Below are positions 8,977 to 18,062 of a stretch of DNA of 64,000 nucleotides, piece by piece. Origin of the DNA: Fen-1258 sp947085815 (lineage in GTDB: Bacteria > Bacteroidota > Ignavibacteria > Ignavibacteriales > Melioribacteraceae); the NCBI GenBank assembly GCA_947085815.1, contig CAMTXU010000002.1:101300-165299 (forward strand), given 5' to 3'. The position numbers were made by a program, and so were the translations under genes. Under the pieces are notes generated by a model. It was not told the DNA's origin, did no database searches, and worked only from the letters and a program-made list of their open reading frames with translations. Within the stretch, counting starts at the first letter, position 1, and each line of letters opens with the position of its first letter.

Positions 8977-10488
8977 ATGACTCAAAATTTATTTCTAACA
9001 TATCTACTTCTTACACCTATCATCGGGAGTGTACTTGTACTTTTCTTTAAGAAAGAACAGAAGCAATTAATCCGATGGTTCGGACTTGCAGTGTCGCTTG
9101 TTGCTTTTGTTTTGTCACTGATAATTTACTTCGGATTTAATTCCGCAGATCCCCAATTTCAATTTGTTCATCAAGTTATCTGGATTAAAAGTTTGAACGT
9201 CAGTTATCATGTTGGTGTTGATGGCATATCATTGCTGCTAGTTCTTCTAACCACATTTTTAACACCGCTCACACTCCTTTCAACATGGCACGCGATTGAA
9301 AAAAATCTGAAGTTGTTTACATTTTCTATGCTCTTTCTTGAAGTTGGAATGCTCGGTGTCTTTATCTCGCTGGATATTTTCTTGTTCTACATCTTCTGGG
9401 AAGCCATGTTGATTCCTATGTATTTCATTATTGGAGTGTGGGGTGGAGAAAGAAGAATTTACGCGGCAGTAAAGTTTTTTATTTTTACAATGTTGGGCAG
9501 TTTGCTTATGCTTGTAGCGATAATCTGGCTCGCAGTTTACGCTTCAAACACACTGGGATATTTCACAACAAATTTACTAGATCTATATAAAGTTGGACCA
9601 ACCGTCCCGCACCAGATTCAATCATGGATGTTCGGCGCTTTCTTCCTGAGCTTCGCGATAAAAGTTCCTCTTTTTCCGCTTCATACATGGCTTCCTGACG
9701 CGCACGTCGAAGCCCCGACTGCCGGCTCAGTAATTCTTGCCGGAGTTTTACTTAAGATGGGCACATACGGATTGGTTAGATTTTGTTTGCCGTTATTTCC
9801 GCAATCCGCGGTTCAGTTCGCACCCGCCATCTCCATACTCGCAGTAATAGGTATTATTTATGGAGCTCTGGTTTCGATGGTGCAAACCGACATGAAAAAA
9901 TTAGTTGCTTATTCCTCTGTATCCCATCTCGGATTTGTTGTTCTTGGAATTTTTGCAATGACGGTTGAATCTGTCCAGGGCGCGGTAATTCAGATGATCA
10001 ATCACGGATTATCCACCGGCGCCTTATTCCTTTTAGTTGGTGTTCTTTACGAGAGAACTCACAGACGCGACATTGCATTCTATGGCGGAATTGCCAAACT
10101 CGTTCCTCTATACTCAACCGTCTTGATGATCGCGATGCTCTCTTCAATTGGACTTCCCGGATTGAATGGATTTGTCGGTGAATTTTTAATTTTGATCGGA
10201 TCATTCAAATCATCGGTATTAAACAGTTGGACATTTACAATTTTTGCCGCAAGCGGAGTTATCTTTGCAGCCGTTTATATGTTATGGATGTATCAACGTG
10301 TTGTTTTTGGAGAATTGAAAAATCCCGCTTTAAAATCTGAATTGACCGACATGAATTTGAGAGAGATGATAGTAATAATTCCGATTTTTGTTTTCATTGT
10401 CTGGATCGGTATCTACCCATCCACTTTTTTAAAATTAACCGAGGCGTCTTCACAAGCTATTCTTCAGCAAGTTGGAATGTTCCGGTAA
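8977..10488 (+). CDS. nuoM: NADH-quinone oxidoreductase subunit M
   Basis: 503 aa, about 14 membrane helices. Contains the catalytic-path glutamate in FWEAMLIPMYFIIGVWGG (about residue 140) and the channel lysine region HTWLPDAHVEAPTAGSV followed by LLKMGTYGLVRF (about 230-265). Antiporter-like proton-pumping subunit of complex I. RBS AAAGGAAAA precedes ATG 8977. Confidence 0.96.
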   Translation: MTQNLFLTYLLLTPIIGSVLVLFFKKEQKQLIRWFGLAVSLVAFVLSLIIYFGFNSADPQFQFVHQVIWIKSLNVSYHVGVDGISLLLVLLTTFLTPLTLLSTWHAIEKNLKLFTFSMLFLEVGMLGVFISLDIFLFYIFWEAMLIPMYFIIGVWGGERRIYAAVKFFIFTMLGSLLMLVAIIWLAVYASNTLGYFTTNLLDLYKVGPTVPHQIQSWMFGAFFLSFAIKVPLFPLHTWLPDAHVEAPTAGSVILAGVLLKMGTYGLVRFCLPLFPQSAVQFAPAISILAVIGIIYGALVSMVQTDMKKLVAYSSVSHLGFVVLGIFAMTVESVQGAVIQMINHGLSTGALFLLVGVLYERTHRRDIAFYGGIAKLVPLYSTVLMIAMLSSIGLPGLNGFVGEFLILIGSFKSSVLNSWTFTIFAASGVIFAAVYMLWMYQRVVFGELKNPALKSELTDMNLREMIVIIPIFVFIVWIGIYPSTFLKLTEASSQAILQQVGMFR

Positions 10489-10529
10489 TATTATGAAACA
10501 GATATCTGTTAAAAAAATTAAGAGTATTT

Positions 10530-11036
10530 ATGAAAAAGAAAAGTATTGAACTACTGAATAAAGCAGTAGCAGATGAACTATTAGCTGCTCACCAGTATAT
10601 GTATTTTCATTTTCATTGTGACAATCAAGGTTATGATCTGCTCGCGAATCTTTTTAAGAAAACAGCTATAGAAGAGATGCTTCACATCGAAAAGATTGCT
10701 GAAAGAATTCTCTTCTTAAAGGGTGAAGTTGAAATGGTTGCTGCCTCCGATGTAAAAAAAACCAATGTAGTAATGGAAATGCTTAATATTGCTTCGGGGA
10801 TGGAACAGCACAGCGCAGAAGATTATAACCTTTGGGCTAATGAATGTTCTGCAAACGCGGATTCCGTTTCCAAGCAATTATTCGAAAGCCTTGTAGTCGA
10901 TGAAGAACGTCACTTCGATCAATTCGATAATGAACTCGAAAATCTTAAAAAATTCGGTGACCGTTATCTCGCTCTTCAATCAATTGAAAGAAGCAAAGTT
11001 AATTCTGTTTTACCCGGCGGAGGCGCGGCATTATAG
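10530..11036 (+). CDS. bfr: bacterioferritin
   Basis: 168 aa ferritin-like four-helix protein. Diiron ferroxidase ligands are recognisable: E16 in ADELLAAHQYM, E49/H52 in AIEEMLHIEK, a glutamate in MEQHSAEDYNL, and E/H in VVDEERHFDQF. The methionine M50 that ligates heme in bacterioferritins is present. It oxidises and stores iron in a cytoplasmic shell. Its position between nuoM and nuoN on the same strand is unusual; gaps of 41 and 64 nt are compatible with co-transcription, which would tie iron storage to synthesis of the iron-rich complex I. Confidence 0.9.
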   Translation: MKKKSIELLNKAVADELLAAHQYMYFHFHCDNQGYDLLANLFKKTAIEEMLHIEKIAERILFLKGEVEMVAASDVKKTNVVMEMLNIASGMEQHSAEDYNLWANECSANADSVSKQLFESLVVDEERHFDQFDNELENLKKFGDRYLALQSIERSKVNSVLPGGGAAL

Positions 11037-11100
11037 TTCTCCGTTACTCCTTGGTGAATCAAGTAAAACATAAGCAGTTATTTTAATATAGTGATAGAAT

Positions 11101-12531
11101 ATGCCATCAAATAATTACGAATATTTTTTATTGTTGCCTCAAATAATAATCGGTCTCGGAATAGTTTTATCAGTTCTGATTGAGATTTACACTAAGAAGA
11201 GTGAGCAGATTCTACCCTGGTTTTCGATTGCTCTTTTCTTTGCGACCGCATTTTATTCCGTATTCAATATCAATCAGAATTTTGTTCTCTTTAGCGGAAT
11301 GATTGAGGTGGGCGGTAAACCGGCAATATTCAATTTCATTTTTAATATTGGTGCGGCGCTTGTGGTTCTTTCCTCCATAGATTATTTGAAAAAATACGGA
11401 ACCTACTACGGAGAGTATTACATATTAATTCAATCATCCGTACTTGGGATGATGGTGATGTCTGGGGCTAAGGATATTTTGATGATATTCATGGGACTGG
11501 AACTGATGTCAATCTGCTTCTATGTTCTTGCGGGAATTAATCGTAAAAAACTTTCAGCTAACGAAGCATCCATGAAATATTTTTTACTTGGAGCTTTCGC
11601 AACCGGTTTTATCGTTTACGGTATTGCATTAATCTACGGTGCTACCGGAACAACCAGTATACAGAACCTTGTGGAAAATTTTGTTGAGTACTCCTCGAAT
11701 ATAATTTTTGTTCTTGGATTTATTCTCTTTTTGATCGGATTCAGTTTTAAGATAGCGGCTGTTCCATTTCATATGTGGGTCCCTGATGTCTATCAAGGGT
11801 CAGCTACAACAGTCACTTCGTTAATGTCAAGCACGGGTAAAGCCGCGGCTTTTAGTGTATTATTAATTGTACTATCCGCAGTTTTTACTTTTAACGCACC
11901 GAATGTTTTTCGTCCTTATTTTGCATCAATCTCCGCCTTGTCAATGTTATTCGGAAGTATAGTAGCAATCTCTCAAACTAATTTGAAGAGAATGCTGGCT
12001 TACTCATCAATCTCTCACGCCGGGTATATGGCAATTGGACTTGCTGCCGGAAATGTTTTTAGCATTGCCGGTATAATATTTTACCTTACCGCATATGCTT
12101 TTATGAACATCGGCGCATTCACCATCATATCGATGGTAGAAGGGGAGAACGATTCCAGAACGGAATTAAATTCCTTTGCCGGATTAAGCGCCAAGAGCCC
12201 TGTGCTTGCCGTCGCTATGGCTTTATTCATGTTCGCGCTTGCCGGTATTCCGCCGCTTGCCGGATTTTTTGGAAAGTACTATGTATTTGTCTCTGCAATT
12301 CAAAGTCACCTAACGTGGCTGGCTATAATCGGAGTACTTTCAAGTGTGATAAGCGTTTACTTCTACATAAGAGTTGTAGTGTTCATGTATTTCAAGGATG
12401 CTGCAGAAGATTTTAAAATAGATGTCTCACCTTACAGTTTAACGGCAGTTGTCATTACCTCTTTATTGGTACTTGTCTTTGGATTTTTACCGGACACTTT
12501 GATGAATGTGATAACGTCTGTACTTCACTAG
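11101..12531 (+). CDS. nuoN: NADH-quinone oxidoreductase subunit N
   Basis: 476 aa, about 14 membrane helices. Family signatures are MGLELMSICFYVLAGINR (TM5 glutamate near residue 137), VPFHMWVPDVYQGSATTVTS (about 221-240), and NLKRMLAYSSISHAGYM (about 298-314). Third antiporter-like subunit of complex I. nuoA-I are not in this window, so the complex is encoded in at least two places or continues elsewhere. Confidence 0.96.
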   Translation: MPSNNYEYFLLLPQIIIGLGIVLSVLIEIYTKKSEQILPWFSIALFFATAFYSVFNINQNFVLFSGMIEVGGKPAIFNFIFNIGAALVVLSSIDYLKKYGTYYGEYYILIQSSVLGMMVMSGAKDILMIFMGLELMSICFYVLAGINRKKLSANEASMKYFLLGAFATGFIVYGIALIYGATGTTSIQNLVENFVEYSSNIIFVLGFILFLIGFSFKIAAVPFHMWVPDVYQGSATTVTSLMSSTGKAAAFSVLLIVLSAVFTFNAPNVFRPYFASISALSMLFGSIVAISQTNLKRMLAYSSISHAGYMAIGLAAGNVFSIAGIIFYLTAYAFMNIGAFTIISMVEGENDSRTELNSFAGLSAKSPVLAVAMALFMFALAGIPPLAGFFGKYYVFVSAIQSHLTWLAIIGVLSSVISVYFYIRVVVFMYFKDAAEDFKIDVSPYSLTAVVITSLLVLVFGFLPDTLMNVITSVLH

Positions 12532-12540
12532 GCATTAATA

Positions 12541-12665
12541 GAACACTGATAAAATCTGATCAAACGGGGTTGCCGCTGATTAATCAGCTAAATCTGTCAA
12601 ACGCACTTGTCCGGTTTATCTGCCGTAGGCATGGCAGGAAGGTCTGTGTCATCTGCGTTCTATGC
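12541..12665. repeat. composite dispersed repeat before nnrD
   Basis: Text-like repeat (ACACTGATAAAATCTGATC ... CTGATTAATCAGC ... AATCTGTCAAACG ... TGTGTCATCTGCG). It is interrupted at about 12604-12644 by a degenerate copy of the palindrome seen at 8904-8925 (ACTTGTCCGG ... GGCATGGCAGGAAGGTCTG). It occupies the gap between nuoN and the NAD(P)HX repair gene and creates a spurious upstream reading-frame extension of that gene. Confidence 0.5.
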
Positions 12666-12729
12666 TAACTCTTATTTTTCACTAAATACTTTCTTATTTT
12701 ACAACCAGAAAATCCGCACAGAGTATAAT

Positions 12730-14295
12730 ATGATACCGCTTTATACAACACAACAAGTACGTGAAGCCGATAACTTCGCAATTAATTCGATCGGCATTCC
12801 GAGCATCGTATTAATGGAGAATGCCGCTAGAAGTATTTACGCGGAGATAATTAATACCGTTGACAATGCTCTTGGGAATAATATCGTTGGGATTGTCTGC
12901 GGAAAAGGGAATAACGGCGGTGATGGTCTTGCTCTTGCCCGTCACTTCCTTATTAATGATCATGTCGTAAAAATTATCTCTTTAGGTGCCGAGGAAGAAC
13001 TTAAAGGGGATGCACTAGTAAACTTCAGAATAACAAAAAATATGATTGCAGAATATCCATCCTCAAAATTATCTATATATGAAAGTGAAAAGGATATTGC
13101 ATCATTCGATGATTGTTCTATAATTATTGATGCTATGCTGGGAACAGGAAGCAGGGGAGATCTAGCTGAACCCTATAAAGAAATTGTTGGAAGATTGAAC
13201 CAGCTGTCTGGATTTAAAGTTGCAGTTGATCTGCCCACCGGGCTTGATCTTGAAAACGCGAGCGGTGATCTTGTCTTTAACGCAGATTTAACAGTTACAC
13301 TTTCGGAATTTAAAACCGGACTCTTCTACGAAAAAGGTTATACAAATTGTGGAACAGTTTTGAAAGGAACGATTGGAATTGGTAGCGAATATTATGATAA
13401 ACTCGAAATCAACGATTACCTAATTGAACCGGAAGACGCATTTTACGGATTACCAATTAAAACTTTGGACCAGCATAAATATTCTGCCGGGAAGGTTTTT
13501 GTTATTGCAGGTAGCGGTAAACTCCCGGGAGCTTCATTTCTAACTGCGAATACTGTATTAAAATGCGGCGCTGGATCATCGGTGCTGGCATTTCCAAAAT
13601 CGATTAAAATACTAGCTCAGCAAAAACTTGGAAGCGCCACGGTTCTTGCCTACGATGACGATGGGAAAGAATATCTAAGCGAAACAAACCTCAAAGAAAT
13701 TGAGGAGAAAATTAATTGGGCAAATGTCGTAGCTATTGGACCGGGACTCGGAAGAGAAGATTCAACAAAAAATGCGGTAGCGGAAATTCTAAGAATCCAT
13801 AAAACAAAAAAAATTGTTATTGATGCCGATGCGGTTTGTGCTTTAAGTAAGGAGCTCTATAAAAAAGTGAACCTGAAGGGGAAAGTTTTAACCCCGCATC
13901 ATAAAGAATTTGCTGATATGATTGGAATTGGTTTAGATGAGTTAGAGAAAAATTTATTAAACTACGGAAAGAATTTTACAACAGAGAACGGTTGTTACTT
14001 AGTTTTAAAGGGCGCGCCGACAATTATTTTTAATCCGGTCGGAGAAGCGTTTCTTAATAGCGCAGGTAATCCCGGATTGGCAAAATTCGGATCCGGTGAC
14101 GTGCTCACCGGAATGATTTCGGGTTTTCTTGCTCAAACAGACGAAATAGAAGACGCTCTAATTAGCGCGGTTTACATTCACAGCCTTGCTGCAGATCTTC
14201 TCTTAGAGGAGAAGACAGAGTACGGCTATACTTCAGAGGACTTAATTGAAGAAATTCCAAATGCGATCAAATTCATTCTCAAATCATTTATATAA
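12730..14295 (+). CDS. nnr: bifunctional NAD(P)H-hydrate epimerase / ADP-dependent dehydratase
   Basis: 521 aa from ATG 12730. The N-terminal half (about 1-215) is the YjeF-N epimerase domain with GKGNNGGDGLALARHF and DAMLGTGSRGDL; the C-terminal half (about 230-515) is the ribokinase-like dehydratase with GPGLGR, the N-P-G-L-A-KFGSGDVLTGMISG phosphate loop, and LKGAPTIIF. Together they repair hydrated NADH/NADPH. The frame stays open 123 nt further upstream, but that stretch is the dispersed repeat at 12541-12665 and lacks homology to the family, so the internal ATG, which begins the canonical MIPLYTTQQVREAD, is preferred. Confidence 0.92.
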   Translation: MIPLYTTQQVREADNFAINSIGIPSIVLMENAARSIYAEIINTVDNALGNNIVGIVCGKGNNGGDGLALARHFLINDHVVKIISLGAEEELKGDALVNFRITKNMIAEYPSSKLSIYESEKDIASFDDCSIIIDAMLGTGSRGDLAEPYKEIVGRLNQLSGFKVAVDLPTGLDLENASGDLVFNADLTVTLSEFKTGLFYEKGYTNCGTVLKGTIGIGSEYYDKLEINDYLIEPEDAFYGLPIKTLDQHKYSAGKVFVIAGSGKLPGASFLTANTVLKCGAGSSVLAFPKSIKILAQQKLGSATVLAYDDDGKEYLSETNLKEIEEKINWANVVAIGPGLGREDSTKNAVAEILRIHKTKKIVIDADAVCALSKELYKKVNLKGKVLTPHHKEFADMIGIGLDELEKNLLNYGKNFTTENGCYLVLKGAPTIIFNPVGEAFLNSAGNPGLAKFGSGDVLTGMISGFLAQTDEIEDALISAVYIHSLAADLLLEEKTEYGYTSEDLIEEIPNAIKFILKSFI

Positions 14296-14704
14296 TTATC
14301 TCAGTAAGCGTACTTTCCTGCTGATTTATCTCCCGCTGGTAATTTATTGGATTGCGCTTTTTGTTGTCACTACAATTCCTGTGGATAAAATGCCGCACCT
14401 GTTTCAGTATCAGGATAAGATTGAACATCTGCTTGCCTATGGAGTCTTGGCGTTTCTATTAACACTTGCTCTATTTTTTCAGTCGAGATCAAATTTATTA
14501 TCATCCAAAGCTTTCATTTTCTCATTTCTTTTCATCCTAGCTTATGGGGCTGTTGATGAGCTTCATCAAATTCTGGTTCCGGGAAGATACTGTGATCTAT
14601 ATGATTGGATCGCGGATGTTGTAGGCGGTTCACTCGGTATTGGGTTGGTATACCTCTTTTTGAATTCCCTTAAAGTCGAGGACCCGGAAACAAAAAATAT
14701 TTAA
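14246..14704 (+). CDS. VanZ family membrane protein
   Basis: 152 aa with four predicted helices. VanZ-like signatures are YQDKIEHLLAYGVLAF (about residue 56), YGAVDELHQILVPGR (about 100) and DWIADVVGGSLGIG (about 119). The biochemical role of the family is not established outside teicoplanin resistance. As drawn it overlaps nnr by 50 nt; a start at ATG 14261 would shorten the overlap. A perfect hairpin sits exactly at its stop codon. Confidence 0.75.
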   Translation: MKKFQMRSNSFSNHLYNYLSKRTFLLIYLPLVIYWIALFVVTTIPVDKMPHLFQYQDKIEHLLAYGVLAFLLTLALFFQSRSNLLSSKAFIFSFLFILAYGAVDELHQILVPGRYCDLYDWIADVVGGSLGIGLVYLFLNSLKVEDPETKNI

Positions 14705-14730
14705 TTTTAGCTTCCTAAAGCTAAAATTAA
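14701..14730. terminator. perfect hairpin at end of vanZ-like gene
   Basis: Left arm TTAATTTTAGCTT, loop CCTA, right arm AAGCTAAAATTAA: a 13-bp perfect stem overlapping the VanZ stop codon. The stem is AT-rich and followed by only a short TTTT at 14737, so it is a plausible but not textbook rho-independent terminator. Confidence 0.5.
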
Positions 14731-14736
14731 AGGCGC

Positions 14737-14936
14737 TTTTGCCATAGGTATGGCTATGCCACAATTTTCTCTGTCCCTCCTTTGGCTGGATTAAATTTTT
14801 AAAAACCACTGTTTTGCCATAGGCATCATTATGTGATTAAAATTGCCTTTAAGTTACAATTTTTATCAATCCAGTTTTACCAATCGAGTCTAATTCTGTC
14901 TATATTTGTGGCGCAATAAAATACTGTTTTGCCATA
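14737..14936. repeat. cluster of GTTTTGCCATA dispersed repeats
   Basis: TTTTGCCATAGG occurs at 14737-14748 (followed by TATGGCTATGCC), GTTTTGCCATAGGCATCATT with a further TATGTGATTAAAATTGCC at 14811-14850, and GTTTTGCCATA at 14926-14936. A near-identical copy of the middle unit lies at 28570-28612. No gene is visible in the 240-bp gap. Confidence 0.55.
14901..14908 (+). promoter_or_regulatory. possible -7 promoter element (TATATTTG)
   Basis: TATATTTG matches the Bacteroidota TAnnTTTG element 82 nt upstream of the preferred start of the ABC ATPase gene. An upstream TTTG at the right spacing is not clear (TTTTAC at 14875), so this is weak. Confidence 0.25.
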
Positions 14937-14945
14937 AAATAATAA

Positions 14946-15809
14946 TTGCCCCGTAATCATAAATTTCTTTTACCAGAAAATCGGAATAACTTGAACGCCG
15001 TAGAAATAAAAAATCTTCACTTCAACTACGAGAGCGCCATCAGCGGTCAATCGTTCGTACTGAATATTCCCGATTGGAAAATCGATAAGGGAGATTTTGT
15101 TAGTCTGCTGGGTCCGAACGGTTGCGGCAAGTCTACTCTGTTAAGATTGATAGGACATTTAATGGAATTAAATTCCGGCTCAATTTTAGTTGACGGCAAA
15201 AATATTTTAGAGTATAAGCGGAAAGATTTGGTAAAAAAGATAGCGTATGTACCACAGAAGAATTTTTCAATCTTTCCATTTTCAGTTTACGAAATTGTGA
15301 TGATGGGGAGAAGTCCGTATTTGAACATGATGGGTTTTGAGAACGCCGAAGACAGAAAGATTGTGGATGAGGCTTTAAACATTATGCAGATAGAAAACCT
15401 GAAACAAAAAGGGATCAATGAAATTTCCGGGGGTGAAGCCCAGCGTGTTTTTATCGCTAGAGCGCTCGCACAAAAAGCCGAAATTATTTTGCTTGATGAA
15501 CCTAACGCTCATCTTGATCTCGAACATCAAGTAATGATTTTTAATCTGTTAAAAAAACTCAACGAAGAAGAAAAAATTACAGTGCTTACAGTTTCCCATG
15601 ATCTGAATCTCGTTGGAATATTTTCCAAAAAAATTGCTATGATGACAGATGGTTTTATTGCTATGGAGGGGGAGAAGACCGAGATACTTACGAGAGAGAA
15701 TATTCAAAGAATTTTCAAAATAGATTCGGCGCTCTTTCCGAGTAGCGATAGTAAATCCATAAACGTATTAATCAATCCAAATTCTATCATTAACTTTACA
15801 CAAAATTGA
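14946..15809 (+). CDS. FecE-type ABC transporter ATP-binding protein
   Basis: 287 aa from TTG 14946; a TTG at 14991 preceded by CGGA gives a start closer to the family (LNAVEIKNLHF). Walker A GPNGCGKST (residues 56-64), Q-loop region YVPQKNF, signature ISGGEAQRVFIARALAQ (about 161), Walker B IILLDEPNAHLD, and H-loop TVSHDLN. The spacing and the string EIVMMGRSPYLNMMG are typical of ATPases for iron-chelate/heme/cobalamin importers. No permease or binding protein adjoins it, which is unusual. It overlaps the following DUF218 gene by 4 nt (TTGA). Confidence 0.88.
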   Translation: MPRNHKFLLPENRNNLNAVEIKNLHFNYESAISGQSFVLNIPDWKIDKGDFVSLLGPNGCGKSTLLRLIGHLMELNSGSILVDGKNILEYKRKDLVKKIAYVPQKNFSIFPFSVYEIVMMGRSPYLNMMGFENAEDRKIVDEALNIMQIENLKQKGINEISGGEAQRVFIARALAQKAEIILLDEPNAHLDLEHQVMIFNLLKKLNEEEKITVLTVSHDLNLVGIFSKKIAMMTDGFIAMEGEKTEILTRENIQRIFKIDSALFPSSDSKSINVLINPNSIINFTQN

Positions 15810-16831
15810 AACCTCGTTCTAAAAATAGCGGTTCATTCATCTTATTAGGAACAATTATTTTCCTAAATCTTGTCGCACTGCTTTTTCTAAAGTATAACTT
15901 AAATGGTCTCTCGCTCAGCAATTTTCGGTTGGATTATATCGGCAATGTATTAAACCTATTCATTTCGGTAATGATGTTGGTCGGAATTCTTATCCAAATA
16001 GTCCGGGGAAAAAATGTTGATATCCGAAGAGCAAGGTTTTTGATAGCGTTGCAATTTTTTATTACTCTTTCACTTAGTTTGGCATATGTTGTAACCAAAT
16101 TCGATATAGTAAATCCCGTTGGTTACTTGTTCAATTTTCCGGTAAAGAAAGTTTATACCGGTTTTTTATTTATTATTGGTGCCCTCGTTCAAATCTATTC
16201 TCTGCTCTATATCTGGGGTTTGATTTACGGTGCCGAAAATTTATTCGAAATAAGAACGTTTATTAGAAGTATTATTATTGTCGTTCTGCTTCTAGTCTTC
16301 TCACTATTTAATGTTTGGAATGTCCGGCTATATGATGAGAAGAAAATTCCAGACGCAAAGTTTGAATACGGATGCATACCCGGAGCAGCGGTTTGGAGCC
16401 GCGGAAAACCGAGTCCTATTTTCGAAGGGAGAATTCGCAAGGCTTTTGAACTCTATAAGAAAGGAATTATTAAACAAGTAATTCTAACCGGAGGCAACGC
16501 ACCCGGCGAGATAAGCGAGTCCGAATCTGCATATAAGTATTTAAGAAATCTCGATATACCGGAAAAAAAACTAAGGATCGAGACGCAATCGTCAACTACT
16601 ACCTTGCAGATAAAATTTTTGTCAAGAGAATACTTTTATGAGAACAATTCAAAACCCATTTTAATTATTTCCGATGGTTTTCATCTGACAAGAATAGTGC
16701 AGATCGCAAAATTTTTTAATGTAAATGTTATTGGTGTTTCATCCGATTACTCGATGTCATTCGATAAGACACTCTTTTACCGGGCGCGCGAAAGCGTAGC
16801 TCTTCTTTTATTCTGGTTTTTTGCAATTTAG
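15806..16831 (+). CDS. YdcF/ElyC-like DUF218 membrane protein
   Basis: 341 aa with about five N-terminal membrane helices (residues about 10-175) followed by a DUF218 domain: GCIPGAAVWSRGKPSP (about 190), VILTGGNAPGEISESES (about 223), and SDGFHLTRIVQIAKFF (about 289). DUF218 proteins such as SanA and ElyC are linked to envelope integrity and peptidoglycan or undecaprenyl carrier metabolism; the reaction is unknown. The TTG start overlaps the ATPase stop by 4 nt, indicating coupling. Nothing links the protein to metal uptake. Confidence 0.75.
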   Translation: MKPRSKNSGSFILLGTIIFLNLVALLFLKYNLNGLSLSNFRLDYIGNVLNLFISVMMLVGILIQIVRGKNVDIRRARFLIALQFFITLSLSLAYVVTKFDIVNPVGYLFNFPVKKVYTGFLFIIGALVQIYSLLYIWGLIYGAENLFEIRTFIRSIIIVVLLLVFSLFNVWNVRLYDEKKIPDAKFEYGCIPGAAVWSRGKPSPIFEGRIRKAFELYKKGIIKQVILTGGNAPGEISESESAYKYLRNLDIPEKKLRIETQSSTTTLQIKFLSREYFYENNSKPILIISDGFHLTRIVQIAKFFNVNVIGVSSDYSMSFDKTLFYRARESVALLLFWFFAI

Positions 16832-16865
16832 TTCTATTTGATATTCAAATTTATTTGGAGAAATA

Positions 16866-17957
16866 ATGGAAAATTTTAATGTAATGGAAAAATATGGACA
16901 TGAACAAGTTGTGTTTTGCTCTAACGTTGAATCCGGTTTGAAAGCGATCATTGCAATTCATGATACCACTTTAGGACCCGCACTCGGAGGTACAAGAATG
17001 ATGAATTACAGTTCGATCGATCAAGCTTTGAACGACGCATTAAGATTATCTCGCGCCATGACATATAAAGCAGCTGTAGCGGGATTGAACCTTGGCGGTG
17101 GCAAAGCGGTTATAATAGGAGATTCGGCAACTCAGAAAGACGAAATGCTTTTCAGAACATTCGGAAAATTTGTTGAAGGACTGGGAGGGAGATTTATTAC
17201 TGCAGAAGATGTCGGCACTAATGTAAAAGATATGGAATACGTTCGGATGGAAACAAAATATGTTACAGGAATATCTAAAGCTCTTGGAGGATCGGGTGAT
17301 CCTTCTCCAGTCACGTCCTATGGTGTTTATGTCGGAATGAAAGCCTGTGCAAATGCGGTCTGGGGAAGTGATTCCTTGCGTGGTAAAAAAATTGCGGTAC
17401 AAGGTGCAGGACAAGTAGCTCATGCTCTTTGCGAACATCTTTATAGTGAAGGAGCTGAAATATTTATAACCGATCTCAACGAGCGTAAAGTTCAGCGTGT
17501 ACTTGAAACCATCAAAGCCAAAGTAGTTAGACCGGAAGAAATTTATGAACTGGATGTAGATATTTTTTCTCCGAACGCGTTAGGTGCCGTCATTAACGAA
17601 AACACAATTCCGAAGATAAAAGCCCGGATAATAGCAGGCGGCGCCAATAATCAGCTTGAGGAGGAAGAAAGTCATGGCAGGATGCTTCTAGACAAAAATA
17701 TTCTTTATGCCCCGGATTATGTAATCAACGCAGGTGGTTTAATAAACGTTGCGAACGAATTGGAAGGATATCGGCAGGACCGTGCGATGAAACACGCCGA
17801 AGGAATCTATGAGATTCTTTCGAGAGTAATCAAAGTATCAAAAGAGCAGAATATTCCAACCAATATTGCATCAAATAAAATTGCGGAAGCAAGATTGGCA
17901 AAAATCGGCGGTATCAGAAAAATCTATACGCCCTGTCCAAATTCAAATGTGAAATAA
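16866..17957 (+). CDS. ldh: leucine (Glu/Leu/Phe/Val family) dehydrogenase
   Basis: 363 aa NAD-dependent amino-acid dehydrogenase. Substrate-domain motifs are ALGGTRMM (about 40), MTYKAAVAGLNLGGGKAVI with lysines 68 and 80 positioned as the substrate-binding and catalytic lysines, and EDVGTNVKDMEYV. The Rossmann domain begins at IAVQGAGQVAHALCEHL (about 178). The short length (about 360 aa) and absence of the longer GDH insertions favour leucine/branched-chain dehydrogenase over glutamate dehydrogenase. Preceded by a good RBS (GGAGAAATAATG) and followed by a strong terminator, so it appears monocistronic. Confidence 0.85.
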   Translation: MENFNVMEKYGHEQVVFCSNVESGLKAIIAIHDTTLGPALGGTRMMNYSSIDQALNDALRLSRAMTYKAAVAGLNLGGGKAVIIGDSATQKDEMLFRTFGKFVEGLGGRFITAEDVGTNVKDMEYVRMETKYVTGISKALGGSGDPSPVTSYGVYVGMKACANAVWGSDSLRGKKIAVQGAGQVAHALCEHLYSEGAEIFITDLNERKVQRVLETIKAKVVRPEEIYELDVDIFSPNALGAVINENTIPKIKARIIAGGANNQLEEEESHGRMLLDKNILYAPDYVINAGGLINVANELEGYRQDRAMKHAEGIYEILSRVIKVSKEQNIPTNIASNKIAEARLAKIGGIRKIYTPCPNSNVK

Positions 17958-17977
17958 ATAATCTATATTTATTAAAT

Positions 17978-18012
17978 AAGAGAAGTTAAGCCCAACTTCT
18001 CTTTTGTTTTTT
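17978..18012 (+). terminator. rho-independent terminator after leucine dehydrogenase
   Basis: Perfect 10-bp stem AAGAGAAGTT / AACTTCTCTT with loop AAGCCC, followed by TTGTTTTTTG. It lies 20 nt after the stop codon. Confidence 0.85.
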
Positions 18013-18062
18013 GAAATTAAGAAGTAGATTGTGCATCAAATTTTGAAATTTTGTTGAAAACG

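Noticed and set aside
12607..12729. N-terminal extension of the NAD(P)HX repair enzyme
   Set aside because: The extra 41 codons are dispersed-repeat DNA; the canonical protein start is the ATG at 12730.
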